Shown here one piece after another: positions 55,393 to 64,000 of a stretch of 64,000 bases of DNA. This DNA is from Bradyrhizobium tropiciagri. Lineage in GTDB: Bacteria > Pseudomonadota > Alphaproteobacteria > Rhizobiales > Xanthobacteraceae. The notes under the pieces are model-generated. The model was given only the letters and a program-made list of their open reading frames with translations. It was not told where the DNA came from and made no database searches. Location of the stretch: the NCBI RefSeq assembly GCF_018130505.1, contig NZ_JAFCKH010000001.1, positions 682,001-746,000 of the forward strand, read 5' to 3'. A program made the position numbers and the translations under genes. Position 1 is the stretch's first letter. Every line of letters begins with the position of its first letter.

Positions 55393-55443
55393 AGCGAAGT
55401 CCTTTCAGAATTCAGTGTGTTTGACGGTAGCGAGAACGCGACG

Positions 55444-56946
55444 TCAGGAACTCGGGCCGGGCAGGCGCGAAACAAGGCTGAGGCCGACGTCCATCGCTTC
55501 CAATTGAAAATGTGGGCGGAGAAAGAAGCGTGCGTTGTAGTATCCCGGGTTCTCCTCGTTTGCTATGACTTCGACCTTCGCAGCGGCCAACGGCTTGCGC
55601 GCTTTCTGCGCCTCTGAAGAAAGGGCCGGGTTGGCATCAACGTATTCGTTGATCCAGGTCTGCAGCCAGACCGTCAGCTCATCCTTCTCCTTCATGGATC
55701 CGATCTTGTCGCGAACCATGCACTTCAAGTAATGCGCGAAACGGGATACTGCGAACATGTAGGGCAGGCGTGACGACAGGTTGTCGGATGCGGTTGCGTC
55801 CACACCCTTCTCGCCGAAATACTTCTTCGGCTTGTAGAGCGACTGGGCTCCGATGAACGCAGCCTTGTCGGTGTTCTTGCGATGGATCAGCGGGATCAGG
55901 CCCGCCTTTGCAAGTTCGTGCTCACGGCGATCGCTGATGGCGATTTCGGTCGGGCATTTCAGGTCCACCCCGCCGTCATCGGTCGGGAAGGTGTGCGTAG
56001 GCAGATTGATCACCTCGCCGCCGGACTGGACGCCGCGAATGCGCGTGCACCAGCCGAACTCCTTGAAGGCGCGATTGATGTTGGCCGCCATCGGGTAGGC
56101 CGCGTTGATCCAGCCGTATTTGTCTCCGGTGTGCCCGTCGGTCTCCTCTTCGAATGCGAATTCCTCGACAGGTTCCGATTTCGCGCCGTAAGGGAGGCGA
56201 CCCAGTGCGCGCGGCATGCACAGGCCGAGATAGCGGGAGTCGTCCTGGTCGCGTAGCCCCTTCCAGGCAGCATATTCCGGCGTGTCGAACACCTTGCCGA
56301 TGTCGCGCGGGTTGGACAGTTCGGTCCACGAATCCATACCCATCAAGGTCGGCTCGGCACCGGTGAAGAAGGGAGCGTGCGCGGCGCCGGCGATCTTGCT
56401 GAGGTCGCGCAGCAACTGCACGTCGGTCGGGACGTGACTGAAGTAATAGTCGCCGACCAGGCAGCCGAACGGCTCGCCGCCCAACTGGCCGAATTCGTAC
56501 TCGTAGATCTGCTTGAACAGCGGGCTCTGATCCCAGCGCGCGTCGGGATAGAGCCGCAGGTTGCGATAGAGCTCGGTCTTGGAAACGTTCATTACGCGGA
56601 TCTTGAGCGTGGCGTCGGTCTCGGAATTGAAGACCAGGTAGTGCAAGCCGCGCCAGGCGCTTTCGATCGCCTGGAACTCGGGCGCATGAAGGATCTCGTT
56701 CACCTGCGCGGTCAGCTTCTGATCGATCCGCGCGATCATTTCCTCGATGGTGTCGAGCACGTCGGACTTGATGACGCTGGAGTCCTTCAAGGCCTCCTGA
56801 ACGAGTGTGGATACCGCGTTCTCGACTTCGGTCGCGGCGCGCTCGGTGCGCGGCTTGAAACTCTGCTTGAGCAGGGCCGAAAATTCATCGGCCTCGACGG
56901 TCCCGACCTGGGTGGCGGCCTCTTTGTGTGTGACTTCCTTTGCCAT
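55444..56946 (-). CDS. tssC: T6SS contractile sheath large subunit TssC (VipB)
   Basis: 500 residues. Diagnostic segments are FQAIESAWRGLHYLVFNSETD near residue 95, GGEPFGCLVGDYYF near 160 and INRAFKEFGWCTRIRGVQSGGEVINLPTHTF near 290. It forms the outer sheath with TssB. ATG 56946 is chosen over an upstream start; AAGGAA precedes it. It is 16 bases after tssB. Confidence 0.96.
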   Translation of the reverse strand: MAKEVTHKEAATQVGTVEADEFSALLKQSFKPRTERAATEVENAVSTLVQEALKDSSVIKSDVLDTIEEMIARIDQKLTAQVNEILHAPEFQAIESAWRGLHYLVFNSETDATLKIRVMNVSKTELYRNLRLYPDARWDQSPLFKQIYEYEFGQLGGEPFGCLVGDYYFSHVPTDVQLLRDLSKIAGAAHAPFFTGAEPTLMGMDSWTELSNPRDIGKVFDTPEYAAWKGLRDQDDSRYLGLCMPRALGRLPYGAKSEPVEEFAFEEETDGHTGDKYGWINAAYPMAANINRAFKEFGWCTRIRGVQSGGEVINLPTHTFPTDDGGVDLKCPTEIAISDRREHELAKAGLIPLIHRKNTDKAAFIGAQSLYKPKKYFGEKGVDATASDNLSSRLPYMFAVSRFAHYLKCMVRDKIGSMKEKDELTVWLQTWINEYVDANPALSSEAQKARKPLAAAKVEVIANEENPGYYNARFFLRPHFQLEAMDVGLSLVSRLPGPSS

Positions 56947-56962
56947 GGTCCCCGTTCCTTCC

Positions 56963-57490
56963 TTAGCTCTCGGCATCTGGTTCAGCAGACTGGCTCGATG
57001 CGCGCTCGCGCAGCGCGGCCATCAGTTGCGGATCGCTGAGCAGCTTCTTGAGTTGATCCTCGGCGGCCACCTTGCCGTCCATGTAGCGCAAGAGGTTGGC
57101 GAGCTGTTCGCGCGCCTCGAGCAGTTTCGCCGTCGCCGGAACCTGGCGGGCAACCGCAACAGGGGTCAGGTCGGACATCTTGTTGAAGCGCAGGTTGACG
57201 GAAACCTTCTCGTCGGAGTTTTCGCTCAGGCGATTGGCGACGCGCATCGTGACGCCGGGCTGGATCGCCGCCATGCGGCTGTCGAAATTGTCCATGTCGA
57301 ACTCGAGGAATTTGCGCTCCTCGACCTTGGGCTTCTCGACACCCGAGTTGTTGCCGGAGAGATCGGAGAGCACGCCCATGACGAACGGCAGTTCGACCAG
57401 CCGCTCGGCGTCGTAGGGATCTTCGTAGGTGATGTGCACGCGGGGTGCGCGATTTCGCCGAATGAATTTTTGACCGCTGTCGGTTGCCAT
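56963..57490 (-). CDS. tssB: T6SS contractile sheath small subunit TssB (VipA)
   Basis: 175 residues. GQKFIRRNRAPRVHITYEDPYDAE near residue 6, LPFVMGVLSDLSGN and REQLANLLRYMDGK near residue 130 are TssB hallmarks. It interlocks with TssC and contains the ClpV-recognised N-terminal helix. ATG 57490 has GAGAGGG upstream. The 123-base gap before it holds a hairpin. Confidence 0.95.
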   Translation of the reverse strand: MATDSGQKFIRRNRAPRVHITYEDPYDAERLVELPFVMGVLSDLSGNNSGVEKPKVEERKFLEFDMDNFDSRMAAIQPGVTMRVANRLSENSDEKVSVNLRFNKMSDLTPVAVARQVPATAKLLEAREQLANLLRYMDGKVAAEDQLKKLLSDPQLMAALRERASSQSAEPDAES

Positions 57491-57592
57491 GGGTTGCCCT
57501 CTCAAAATTTGCTTCGGAAGCCGACTTCCACGACGCTGGCTAAAAAGGTGCTTCGGTCTTTCGGTAGCGGAGCTTCCTTCTGCTCAGTTAGT

Positions 57593-57612
57593 CCCGCCGA
57601 ACGGAAGGCGGG
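57593..57612 (-). terminator. hairpin just after tssA
   Basis: On the minus strand, CCCGCC-TTCCGTTC-GGCGGG folds directly after the tssA stop and is followed by ACTAA. There is no T tract, so it is more likely an attenuator or mRNA end stabiliser than a full terminator. It could lower tssA relative to tssBC or mark a processing site. Confidence 0.45.
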
Positions 57613-57613
57613 T

Positions 57614-58927
57614 TCAATTCGATTTATCGATCGTCTTCAGCGCGCCTTCCGGCAGGACTTCCTTCAGCAGGCTGAGGAAGTCGCGTTGTGCGAGTTCGCG
57701 TGCGCGATCGACCAGGAACGGGATCGGACTGGACGGCTCTGCCGCGCGGAAGAAGGTCGCGACCTTGGTCAGCAGGTCCAACGCCTGCGCTCTGTTTTTG
57801 GCCACAAAATCAGCGCCTTGCGCGTCGCTTTCGGCTTCGGCCGGGATTGTCGTGGCAAACTCCGCCATGCGTTCGATCGGCAGGTCGAACACTTTGTCGC
57901 GGCCGATGTTGATGGCGGCGCTCTCGACGTGGGCAGGCATCAACATTCGCATCACTTCGATAAACGATTTGCCAACCATGTCCTGCGCTTGCCGAACCAG
58001 CAGGAGCGCCGGATTCGACGGTTCCTGCCGGGCGAAATAATCGGCAGCCGCCGCCAGTGCCGCGGAGGCCTGTCCCGGTGATGCGACTGCGCCGGCCGGT
58101 TCAATCGGAAGTTGCCGTTCGGTCTGGGAAGGCTCGTCCTGCGATGGGGCAATAGCGGCCGGATCGCGTGCGGTCACCAGCCCGGCGAGCCAGGCGGCCA
58201 TGCCATTTGCAACGCCCGCCAGCCGTTCGAGACTGACGGGTTGCCCCGAGTTCAACTTTTCGTGCCAGATCGATTTGATGCCCGCAATCTCGGCGGCGAC
58301 TGCGGAACAGCGCGCGCTCACGGCTTTGAGCGTGTCGAGATCGGTCTCGGCGATGATCCGCTCAATGGTTCCGAGATCGGGCAAGTCGACATCGGCATCG
58401 GCGGCGGGAATTTCGCCCTTGGCAATTTGATAGGCACGGTAGTTGAGGCTGCCGTGCCGGCGATTTTCGATCAGGGGGAGGAATTGCAGCGGGTTGATCA
58501 CCGTCGGAAACACGTCGATCGCCTCGACGGTGACGGCACGAAAGGCGTAGTCGCCGTCCTCGCCTCTTGGGTGAACCGAGTCCCATTGCTCGCGCAGCAG
58601 TTGGGTGGTCGCCTTCAGGCAGCTGAGAAAGCCATCGAGATCGCGGTTCAGAATGGAGAACTTGGCCAGCAGCATGGTCAGGCGCAGGTCGCGGGTGCGG
58701 GCCAAGAGGGGCTGCGCGGCGGTGAACTGGCCGGCAATATCAATTGCCTTCGGATCGAAGCGTCCGCGTTCACCGTTGGCGTTGACCACCTCGAAGTACG
58801 ACATCGGCAGCAGCGATTCCGCAGCTGCGAAGAAGTTCAGGTACTGGATGTCTCCCGCCGCATCGAGGTCGGGCCCGCAGGGACTCTCCGGGTCTATCGG
58901 CTGGGTCAGGGCTGCGACATCGAGCAT
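57614..58927 (-). CDS. tssA: T6SS cap/assembly protein TssA
   Basis: 437 residues. The ImpA-type N-terminal domain (LTQPIDPESPCGPDLDAAGD near residue 7, LREQWDSVHPRGEDGDYAFRAVTVEAI near residue 110) is followed by a Pro/Ala-rich linker near residues 258-280. The C-terminal domain (NPALLLVRQAQDMVGKSFIEVMRML) resembles known TssA oligomerisation parts. It caps and guides tail-tube and sheath growth. It is the first gene of the minus-strand T6SS operon. Confidence 0.93.
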   Translation of the reverse strand: MLDVAALTQPIDPESPCGPDLDAAGDIQYLNFFAAAESLLPMSYFEVVNANGERGRFDPKAIDIAGQFTAAQPLLARTRDLRLTMLLAKFSILNRDLDGFLSCLKATTQLLREQWDSVHPRGEDGDYAFRAVTVEAIDVFPTVINPLQFLPLIENRRHGSLNYRAYQIAKGEIPAADADVDLPDLGTIERIIAETDLDTLKAVSARCSAVAAEIAGIKSIWHEKLNSGQPVSLERLAGVANGMAAWLAGLVTARDPAAIAPSQDEPSQTERQLPIEPAGAVASPGQASAALAAAADYFARQEPSNPALLLVRQAQDMVGKSFIEVMRMLMPAHVESAAINIGRDKVFDLPIERMAEFATTIPAEAESDAQGADFVAKNRAQALDLLTKVATFFRAAEPSSPIPFLVDRARELAQRDFLSLLKEVLPEGALKTIDKSN

Positions 58928-59245
58928 GCGATGATGGTCCGTCTGCGCGGCCTGGCCCCTTGCCAGGTCCGTGACATCCGTCGGATCGCGCGGGGATCAT
59001 GATCCGATTGACTGTTAGGTCAGATCAGCACCGGCCCCGGTTCATTCCCGGAGAAGATTTTCCCGTGAACCAGCAAGCGCTTGGGGCCGACTACATGAGT
59101 GCCACGGTAGTTCCATCAGTAGCGGAAGGAGACACCGGGCGGACGCGTCGGTCGTTACCGGATGGCCGGCTGGTTGATCTTGCTTGGCGGCCTGATCTGC
59201 CCGTTGCGCGGACCAGGCGGTCAATGAAGGGAGTTTAACGCTCAC
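58928..59245. other. divergent T6SS promoter region
   Basis: 318 bases separate tssA and vgrG, which are divergent, so both operon promoters should lie here. I cannot assign clear -35/-10 pairs. A TGGCCCCTTGCC stretch near 58956 does not have the spacing of a sigma54 site. AAGGGAG at 59227-59233 is the vgrG ribosome binding site, with a wide spacing of about 12 bases. Confidence 0.5.
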
Positions 59246-61114
59246 ATGGGCCAGCTTACCCAGGATACCCGCCTCTGCGAGCTCAAGACCCCCCTCGGCA
59301 AGGACGTTCTGGTTTTCGTCGGGTTCGAGGCTTCAGAAGGCCTGAGCGAACTGTTCGAATACCGGATCGAGTGCCTCAGCGAGGACGCCGATCTCGACTT
59401 CGATCGCGCCATCGGCCAGCAGTGCACGCTCACCATCAAGCTGCACGAGAAGGAACGCGAATTCAGCGGCATTCTCACCGATGCCCAATGGGTCGGGGTC
59501 AAGAACGACTATTTCAGTTACCGGATCGTGCTGAGACCCTGGCTGTGGCTGCTGTCGCGCACCACCGATTGCCGGATCTTCCAGGACAAGAAGGCGCCCG
59601 ACATCATCAAGGAGGTCTTCAAGGAGCGCGGCTTCACGGACTATGAGTCCAAGCTCACCGAAGAGGGCTCATGCCCGAAGCTCGAATACTGCGTTCAGTA
59701 TCGCGAGACCGACCTGAACTTCGTGTGCCGGCTGATGGAGCAGCACGGCATCTACTACTTCTTCAAGCATGAAGGCGGCAAACACACGCTGGTGCTGGCC
59801 GACTCCAAGTCGTCGCACAAGACAATCGACGGCCTCGCCAAGATTCCTTACATCCCGCTGACCGGTGCCGACCGCCGCGAAGAACAGCACATCTACGAGT
59901 GGGTTTCCGAGCGTCGGTTTCGCACCGGCAAGATCGAGCTCAACGATTACAACTACGAGAAGCCCAACGCGAAGATGATCAGCGACGCCAAGGGCTCCGA
60001 GCACTACACGCGGTCGGAGATGGAGTTCTACGACTATCCCGGCAAGTTCAAGGAGAAGTCCGACGGCGAGCGATATGCCAAGGTCCAGCTCGAGTCCGAG
60101 CAGGCGATGGATCGCCGCCGGCGCGGCAACGGCGACGCCGTCAGCCTGTTCCCCGGCGGACTGACCAAGCTCGAGAAGCACGCAAAGGACTCGCAGAACG
60201 TCGAATATCTGGTGGTACGCGCCGCTCACTCGTTTTCGATCGAGTCGTACCGCACCGGCGGTCCCAGCGACGCCGGACAGCATGTCTATTTCGGCAGCTA
60301 TGAATTCCTGCCGAGCGATCGGCCGTTCCGATCTCCGATGACGACGCCGAAGCCGCGGATCAACGGTATCCAAACGGCCAAGGTCGTCACCAAGGACGAC
60401 AATTCGAGCGAGGAGATCGACGTCGAATCGCTGGGCGAAATCTACGTTCGCTTCTTCTGGGATCGGAAGAAGAAGCGGTCGTGCCGGTTGCGCGTTGCGC
60501 AAGTCTGGTCCGGCAAGCGCTGGGGCGGCCAGATCATTCCGCGCGTCGGGCAGGAAGTCGTGGTGGAATTCCTGGAAGGAGATCCCGACCGGCCGCTGGT
60601 GATCGGCACGGTCTATAACGATGAATACAAGCTGCCCTACGATCTGCCGTCGAAGAAGACGATCGCGGGATTGAAATCCGACTCCACCAAGGGAGGAGGC
60701 GGCTACAACGAGTGGAACTTCGAGGACAAGAAGGGGTCCGAGAAGATCACCCTGCACGCCGAGAAGGATTACGATGTCACGGTCCGCGACACCGAGACGA
60801 GGACCATCGGCGAAGCCGCGTTCGGCGGCGATACCCGCAAGACCACGCTCAAGCACGGCAATGACAAGCTCGATATCGAATTGGGCGGCCAGCACATCAG
60901 GCTGGCGATGGATCAATCCGTCAATGCAGGCCTGAGCATCACCCTGACGGCCAACGTCAACATCACCCTGCAGGTCGGCCCAAGCCAGATCATCCTGACC
61001 CCGGCCGGTATCGTCATCAATGCGCCGACCATCACCATGACCGCGCAGGCCGCCATGACGCTTGCGGCCGGCGGCCCGTTGATCGGCCACGGCACGCCAA
61101 CCATTGTCGGCTGA
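59246..61114 (+). CDS. vgrG: T6SS spike protein VgrG (TssI)
   Basis: 622 residues. The gp27-like part includes SEGLSELFEYRIECLSEDADLDFD and RILRPW-like YRIVLRPWLWLLSRTTDCRIFQ. The gp5/OB-fold region has SCRLRVAQVWSGKRWGGQIIPRVGQEVVVEFLEGDPDRP near residue 425. The C-terminal beta-helix needle ends GGPLIGHGTPTIVG. The length is standard, with no effector domain fused at the end. It heads the plus-strand operon and is five bases before the next gene. Confidence 0.96.
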   Translation: MGQLTQDTRLCELKTPLGKDVLVFVGFEASEGLSELFEYRIECLSEDADLDFDRAIGQQCTLTIKLHEKEREFSGILTDAQWVGVKNDYFSYRIVLRPWLWLLSRTTDCRIFQDKKAPDIIKEVFKERGFTDYESKLTEEGSCPKLEYCVQYRETDLNFVCRLMEQHGIYYFFKHEGGKHTLVLADSKSSHKTIDGLAKIPYIPLTGADRREEQHIYEWVSERRFRTGKIELNDYNYEKPNAKMISDAKGSEHYTRSEMEFYDYPGKFKEKSDGERYAKVQLESEQAMDRRRRGNGDAVSLFPGGLTKLEKHAKDSQNVEYLVVRAAHSFSIESYRTGGPSDAGQHVYFGSYEFLPSDRPFRSPMTTPKPRINGIQTAKVVTKDDNSSEEIDVESLGEIYVRFFWDRKKKRSCRLRVAQVWSGKRWGGQIIPRVGQEVVVEFLEGDPDRPLVIGTVYNDEYKLPYDLPSKKTIAGLKSDSTKGGGGYNEWNFEDKKGSEKITLHAEKDYDVTVRDTETRTIGEAAFGGDTRKTTLKHGNDKLDIELGGQHIRLAMDQSVNAGLSITLTANVNITLQVGPSQIILTPAGIVINAPTITMTAQAAMTLAAGGPLIGHGTPTIVG

Positions 61115-61119
61115 CAGCC

Positions 61120-61683
61120 ATGAATCAGGTTCGGTTCAGCACAGTCCACGATCTGCTCGAGGCCTATCCGCTGGCGCGCTACGACGTCGGCAAGGCCGCT
61201 CCGGAAAAGCTGTCGCTGGACTTCCTTCAGGAGGCGGTTGATGCCGCCAACTGGCACCAGGCCGTATCCTTCTGCGCGTATCTGCTCCCCAGACGTGTGG
61301 CCGTCGCCTGGGGATGCCGCTCGTTGCGGCAGATGTTCGACCATGTCGACGGCAACGAAGCCAGGTCGCTCAACGTTGCGGAGACGTGGGTCCGGCAGCC
61401 GGACGAGCAAACGCGCAACAAGGCGCTGGCGGTCGGCAATGCCAACGATCCTGAACAGCCGGCGACCTGGTTGGCGCTGGCGGCCGGCTGGTCCGGCGGC
61501 AGCGTCGTTCCCGCGGAATTTGCCCCGGTCGAAGCCAAGCCGGATCAGACGGCGCGGGCGGTTCGTGCGGCCGTGTTGATAGGCTTCTGCAGACTTCCTC
61601 GCGCGTCCCAGGACCGAATAATGACGACATGCCTGGAGGATGGTATTCAATTGGCACGCGGCGAACCGCGCCCTCCGCGCTGA
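61120..61683 (+). CDS. DUF6931-like protein of the T6SS operon
   Basis: 187 residues, no signal peptide and no membrane helix. Helical composition with LSLDFLQEAVDAANWHQAVSFCAYLLPRRVAVAWGCRSLR near residue 27 resembles DUF6931 proteins, seen in some T6SS loci. The function is unknown; a chaperone or adaptor for VgrG cargo is one possibility given its place directly after vgrG. The ATG is six bases after the vgrG stop. Confidence 0.65.
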   Translation: MNQVRFSTVHDLLEAYPLARYDVGKAAPEKLSLDFLQEAVDAANWHQAVSFCAYLLPRRVAVAWGCRSLRQMFDHVDGNEARSLNVAETWVRQPDEQTRNKALAVGNANDPEQPATWLALAAGWSGGSVVPAEFAPVEAKPDQTARAVRAAVLIGFCRLPRASQDRIMTTCLEDGIQLARGEPRPPR

Positions 61684-61695
61684 CGAGATGTTGTG

Positions 61696-63060
61696 ATGGT
61701 GCTTCGCTTCAACATCGAGAACGAGACGAACCTTCCCGACGGCGGACCTGTGTCATTTGCGGTCACCGGCCGGCGTTCGGTCGACATCGGCCGGGATCGT
61801 CACCTCGACTGGACGTTGCCCGATCCGTCCCGGATGATTTCGGGAAAGCATTGCGAGGTCCATTATCGCGACGGCGGCTACTGGTTGAGCGACGTGTCGA
61901 CCAACGGCACTTTTCTCAATGGTGCCGACCAGCGCATGCGAGGCGCGCACCGGCTGCGCAACGGCGACCGGCTCGTCATCGGCCACTATGTCATCGTGGT
62001 TTCGCTGGACCTGGATGAGCCTGGTGAGGCCTCACCCAGCCATGGCGCGCAGCAGCAGGCTCCTCTCGCGCGGCAACATGCCGATTACCAGGAGCTCTGG
62101 GCCGCCGATCGCGACGTGCCACCGCCGATCGACCCGCAGCAACTGAAGAAGCCGCGCGAGGCTGCGCGACCCATCAATCCGGAATTCCTCGACTGGGCGG
62201 CGAGCGTTCCGCCGGCGGGGGTGGACCCCGTCCGGTACTCGCCGCAGTTGCCGCAACGCGAGCCGCCCGTGCACGACGACATGAGCTGGGCAGCCGGGCC
62301 GGTCGCCGCGCCGAAACCGCCGGCCGACCTTCTGCACGCGATGCCGACACCGCGCCGACCGTCCGTATGGGCCGATGAGGAAGCGGCTGCCTCGCCACCG
62401 CCGGCGCCGCCGCCGCAGATGGCGCCGCCACGCCCGCAAGCGACCGAGCCGGCTGCGGCCGCGTCGATCGGCAATCCCGAGTTCGCGCGCCTCGTGGCCC
62501 GTGCTGCCGGACTGCCGGACAACATCTTTGCCGGCAAGTCCGAGGCCGAACTCGCAGAACAGCTGGGTGTCATCCTGCGGATGACCGTGGAAAACATGAT
62601 GGCTCTGCTGCAGGCGCGGACCCAGGCCAAGCAGCTGACGCGCAGCACCAGTCAAACCACCATCCAGGCGATCGAAAACAATCCGCTGAAATTCTCGCCC
62701 ACCGTGGAAGATGCGATGCGCATCCTGTTTGGACCGCCGACGCGCAGCTATCTCGATGCGCCGCACGCGTTCGCCCAGGGTTTCAGCGATCTCAAATCGC
62801 ATCAGCTCAAGACCTACACTGCGATGCAACACGCGGTCAGGGGATTTGTTGCCAGTATCGATCCGACCCTGATGGCGCGGGAGCTCGAGCTGCAGCGCGG
62901 CGCCAGATCCTTTTTCGGCTCGAACAAGAGCAAGCTCTGGGATGAATTCTTGACGCGCTGGAAAGCGCATCTCGGCCGTGACGAAAGCGCGCCGATCGAT
63001 ACCTTCATGCTGCATTTCTCGGAATTTTACGACCGCGCGGACAAATCGGGGTCGAAGTGA
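61696..63060 (+). CDS. tagH: T6SS-associated FHA-domain protein TagH (Fha)
   Basis: 454 residues. The N-terminal FHA domain (residues 5-100) has the phosphothreonine-binding pattern VDIGRDRHLDWTLPD, SRMISGKHCEVHY and LSDVSTNGTFLNG. A Pro/Ala-rich linker (residues 125-265) follows. The C-terminal domain (AARSFFGSNKSKLWDEFLTRW region near residue 395) is typical of TagH/Fha. Such proteins control T6SS assembly by binding phosphorylated partners; no kinase or phosphatase gene is seen in the window. Confidence 0.92.
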   Translation: MVLRFNIENETNLPDGGPVSFAVTGRRSVDIGRDRHLDWTLPDPSRMISGKHCEVHYRDGGYWLSDVSTNGTFLNGADQRMRGAHRLRNGDRLVIGHYVIVVSLDLDEPGEASPSHGAQQQAPLARQHADYQELWAADRDVPPPIDPQQLKKPREAARPINPEFLDWAASVPPAGVDPVRYSPQLPQREPPVHDDMSWAAGPVAAPKPPADLLHAMPTPRRPSVWADEEAAASPPPAPPPQMAPPRPQATEPAAAASIGNPEFARLVARAAGLPDNIFAGKSEAELAEQLGVILRMTVENMMALLQARTQAKQLTRSTSQTTIQAIENNPLKFSPTVEDAMRILFGPPTRSYLDAPHAFAQGFSDLKSHQLKTYTAMQHAVRGFVASIDPTLMARELELQRGARSFFGSNKSKLWDEFLTRWKAHLGRDESAPIDTFMLHFSEFYDRADKSGSK

Positions 63061-63108
63061 ACCGTCGGTGACGATGCCGTCGCCGGTCATTGCCAAGTGG
63101 ATGTAGGA

Positions 63109-64000
63109 ATGTCTTGGTACAGCAAGGTTTTCTGGTCGGAAGGTTTGTTTCTGCGGCCGCATCATCTGCAGCAGAACGATCGATATCTTGAGCATCTGCT
63201 GGAAAAGCGCGTTCGCTACACGACGCCGTACCCCTGGGGCTTTGCCCAGCTCGAGATCGATAGCGACCTTACTCAACAGAGCAAGTTCGCGGTGCGCAGC
63301 GCGACCGGCGTCATGCCCGATGGAACACCGTTCGACATTCCTGCGGACAGTCCGATCCCGGAAGCCATCGAAGTGCCGGAGTCCGCCGCTGGCCAGATCG
63401 TGTGGCTGATGATGCCGGTCGCGGCCCCGAACACACGCGAGGTGGACGAGGACAGTACCGATAGCGCCAGCCGCTACGTTCGAACCTCCGAAACGTTTAT
63501 CGATTCAACCTCGGCGCTGCGCATCGAGGAGGAGATCGACATCGTCTATCCGCGGCTGTCGTTCGAGCTGCGCAAGACCAGCAAGCCCGGATACATGGGT
63601 CTCGGCATCGCGCGCATCCTCGAGGTTCGCGACAAGAACATCCTGTTCGACGACAAGTTCGTGCCGCCGATGCTGGTCTGTGCCGCACATCCGGTCGTCG
63701 ACGGCTGGCTCAACCGCATCATCGGCTGGGTCGAGACCAAGCTCGACGAGCTGGCGCGCTACGCTGTCGATCCTTCGTCCGGCGGCGGATTGCAGAGCGT
63801 CGATTATCTGGTGTTGCAGGTGCTGAACCGGACCATTCCCGTGCTGACGCATTTCAAGCGGTCCGGCAGCGTGCATCCCGAGCGGCTGTACGAGGAATTG
63901 CTGAGATTTGCCGGTGAGCTTGCGACCTTTGCGACGACGGAACGGCGCGCGCGGGACTACCCGGCCTACGATCACGACAACCTCGAATACGTCTTCACGC
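63109..64000 (+). CDS. tssK: T6SS baseplate protein TssK, truncated by the window edge
   Basis: About 297 residues are visible and the frame is open at the edge. It begins MSWYSKVFWSEGLFLRPHHL, with QQNDRYLEHLLEKRVRYTTPYPWGFAQLEID following, the classic TssK start. It links the baseplate to the membrane complex. The full protein should be about 445 residues. An in-frame GTG at 63097 is an alternative start. tssL and tssM would be expected next. Confidence 0.95.
   Translation, partial: MSWYSKVFWSEGLFLRPHHLQQNDRYLEHLLEKRVRYTTPYPWGFAQLEIDSDLTQQSKFAVRSATGVMPDGTPFDIPADSPIPEAIEVPESAAGQIVWLMMPVAAPNTREVDEDSTDSASRYVRTSETFIDSTSALRIEEEIDIVYPRLSFELRKTSKPGYMGLGIARILEVRDKNILFDDKFVPPMLVCAAHPVVDGWLNRIIGWVETKLDELARYAVDPSSGGGLQSVDYLVLQVLNRTIPVLTHFKRSGSVHPERLYEELLRFAGELATFATTERRARDYPAYDHDNLEYVFT

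Noticed and set aside
58950-58970. Possible sigma54 promoter for the T6SS (TGGCCCCTTGCC)
   Set aside because: The distance between the GG and GC elements is too short for a -24/-12 promoter.
58999-59238. 79-codon frame in the tssA/vgrG promoter region
   Set aside because: No ribosome binding site and no protein-like pattern; the region is needed for divergent promoters.
59669-61090. 473-codon frame antisense to vgrG
   Set aside because: VgrG is certain; the antisense product lacks any recognisable fold or ribosome binding site.

Overview
The window is high-GC DNA from an alphaproteobacterium, most likely Bradyrhizobium or a close relative. The support is a DUF3551 protein, FixK-type boxes in front of a cbb3 oxidase operon, GGGAGG-type ribosome binding sites, and several families of long palindromic intergenic repeats. 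I see no transposase, phage gene or CRISPR array. The assignment is inference, because no 16S or other marker gene is present.

Layout. 1-5 kb: an HD-domain hydrolase, two small secreted proteins, and a 923-residue repeat-rich surface protein with RTX-like repeats. 5-14.5 kb: a ketopantoate-reductase family enzyme, a two-gene SsuBC-like ABC transporter, an MFS permease, a divergent XRE regulator/SDR pair around a likely operator, a secreted cupin, an orphan NMT1-type binding protein, a Nudix-like protein and a VOC protein. 14.6-20.4 kb: a complete branched-chain-amino-acid type ABC importer (binding protein, LivG, LivF, LivH, LivM) whose last gene overlaps a PPK2 polyphosphate kinase gene. 20.4-22.6 kb: leuA, preceded by a candidate leucine/isoleucine-rich leader peptide and hairpin and followed by a clear terminator. 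23-28 kb: LysR and AraC regulators, an OpgC-like acyltransferase and a Spy/LTXXQ periplasmic protein.

28-41 kb is a respiratory block on the minus strand. A three-gene isoquinoline-1-oxidoreductase-like molybdoenzyme operon (2Fe-2S subunit, Tat-exported molybdopterin subunit, dihaem cytochrome c) lies upstream of ccoNOQP, then a small membrane protein, a DUF2189 membrane protein, ccoI and ccoS. The ccoG and ccoH genes usually found between ccoP and ccoI are absent. TTGA-N6-TCAA boxes precede ccoN and the LTXXQ gene, which suggests low-oxygen control by FixK/FNR. An EAL-domain phosphodiesterase follows at 39-40.8 kb. 41.5-44.7 kb is a TRAP transporter (DctP, DctQ, DctM), followed by a second LTXXQ protein and a tRNA-Lys.

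46-64 kb is a type VI secretion locus. The minus-strand operon is tssA-tssB-tssC-hcp-tssE-tssF-tssG-tssH(clpV) followed by a methyltransferase-like gene. The plus-strand operon is vgrG, a DUF6931-like gene, an FHA gene (tagH) and tssK, which runs off the window. The membrane-complex genes tssJ, tssL and tssM are not in the window and probably lie just beyond it. An unrecognised 292-residue gene sits between the tRNA and the T6SS operon.
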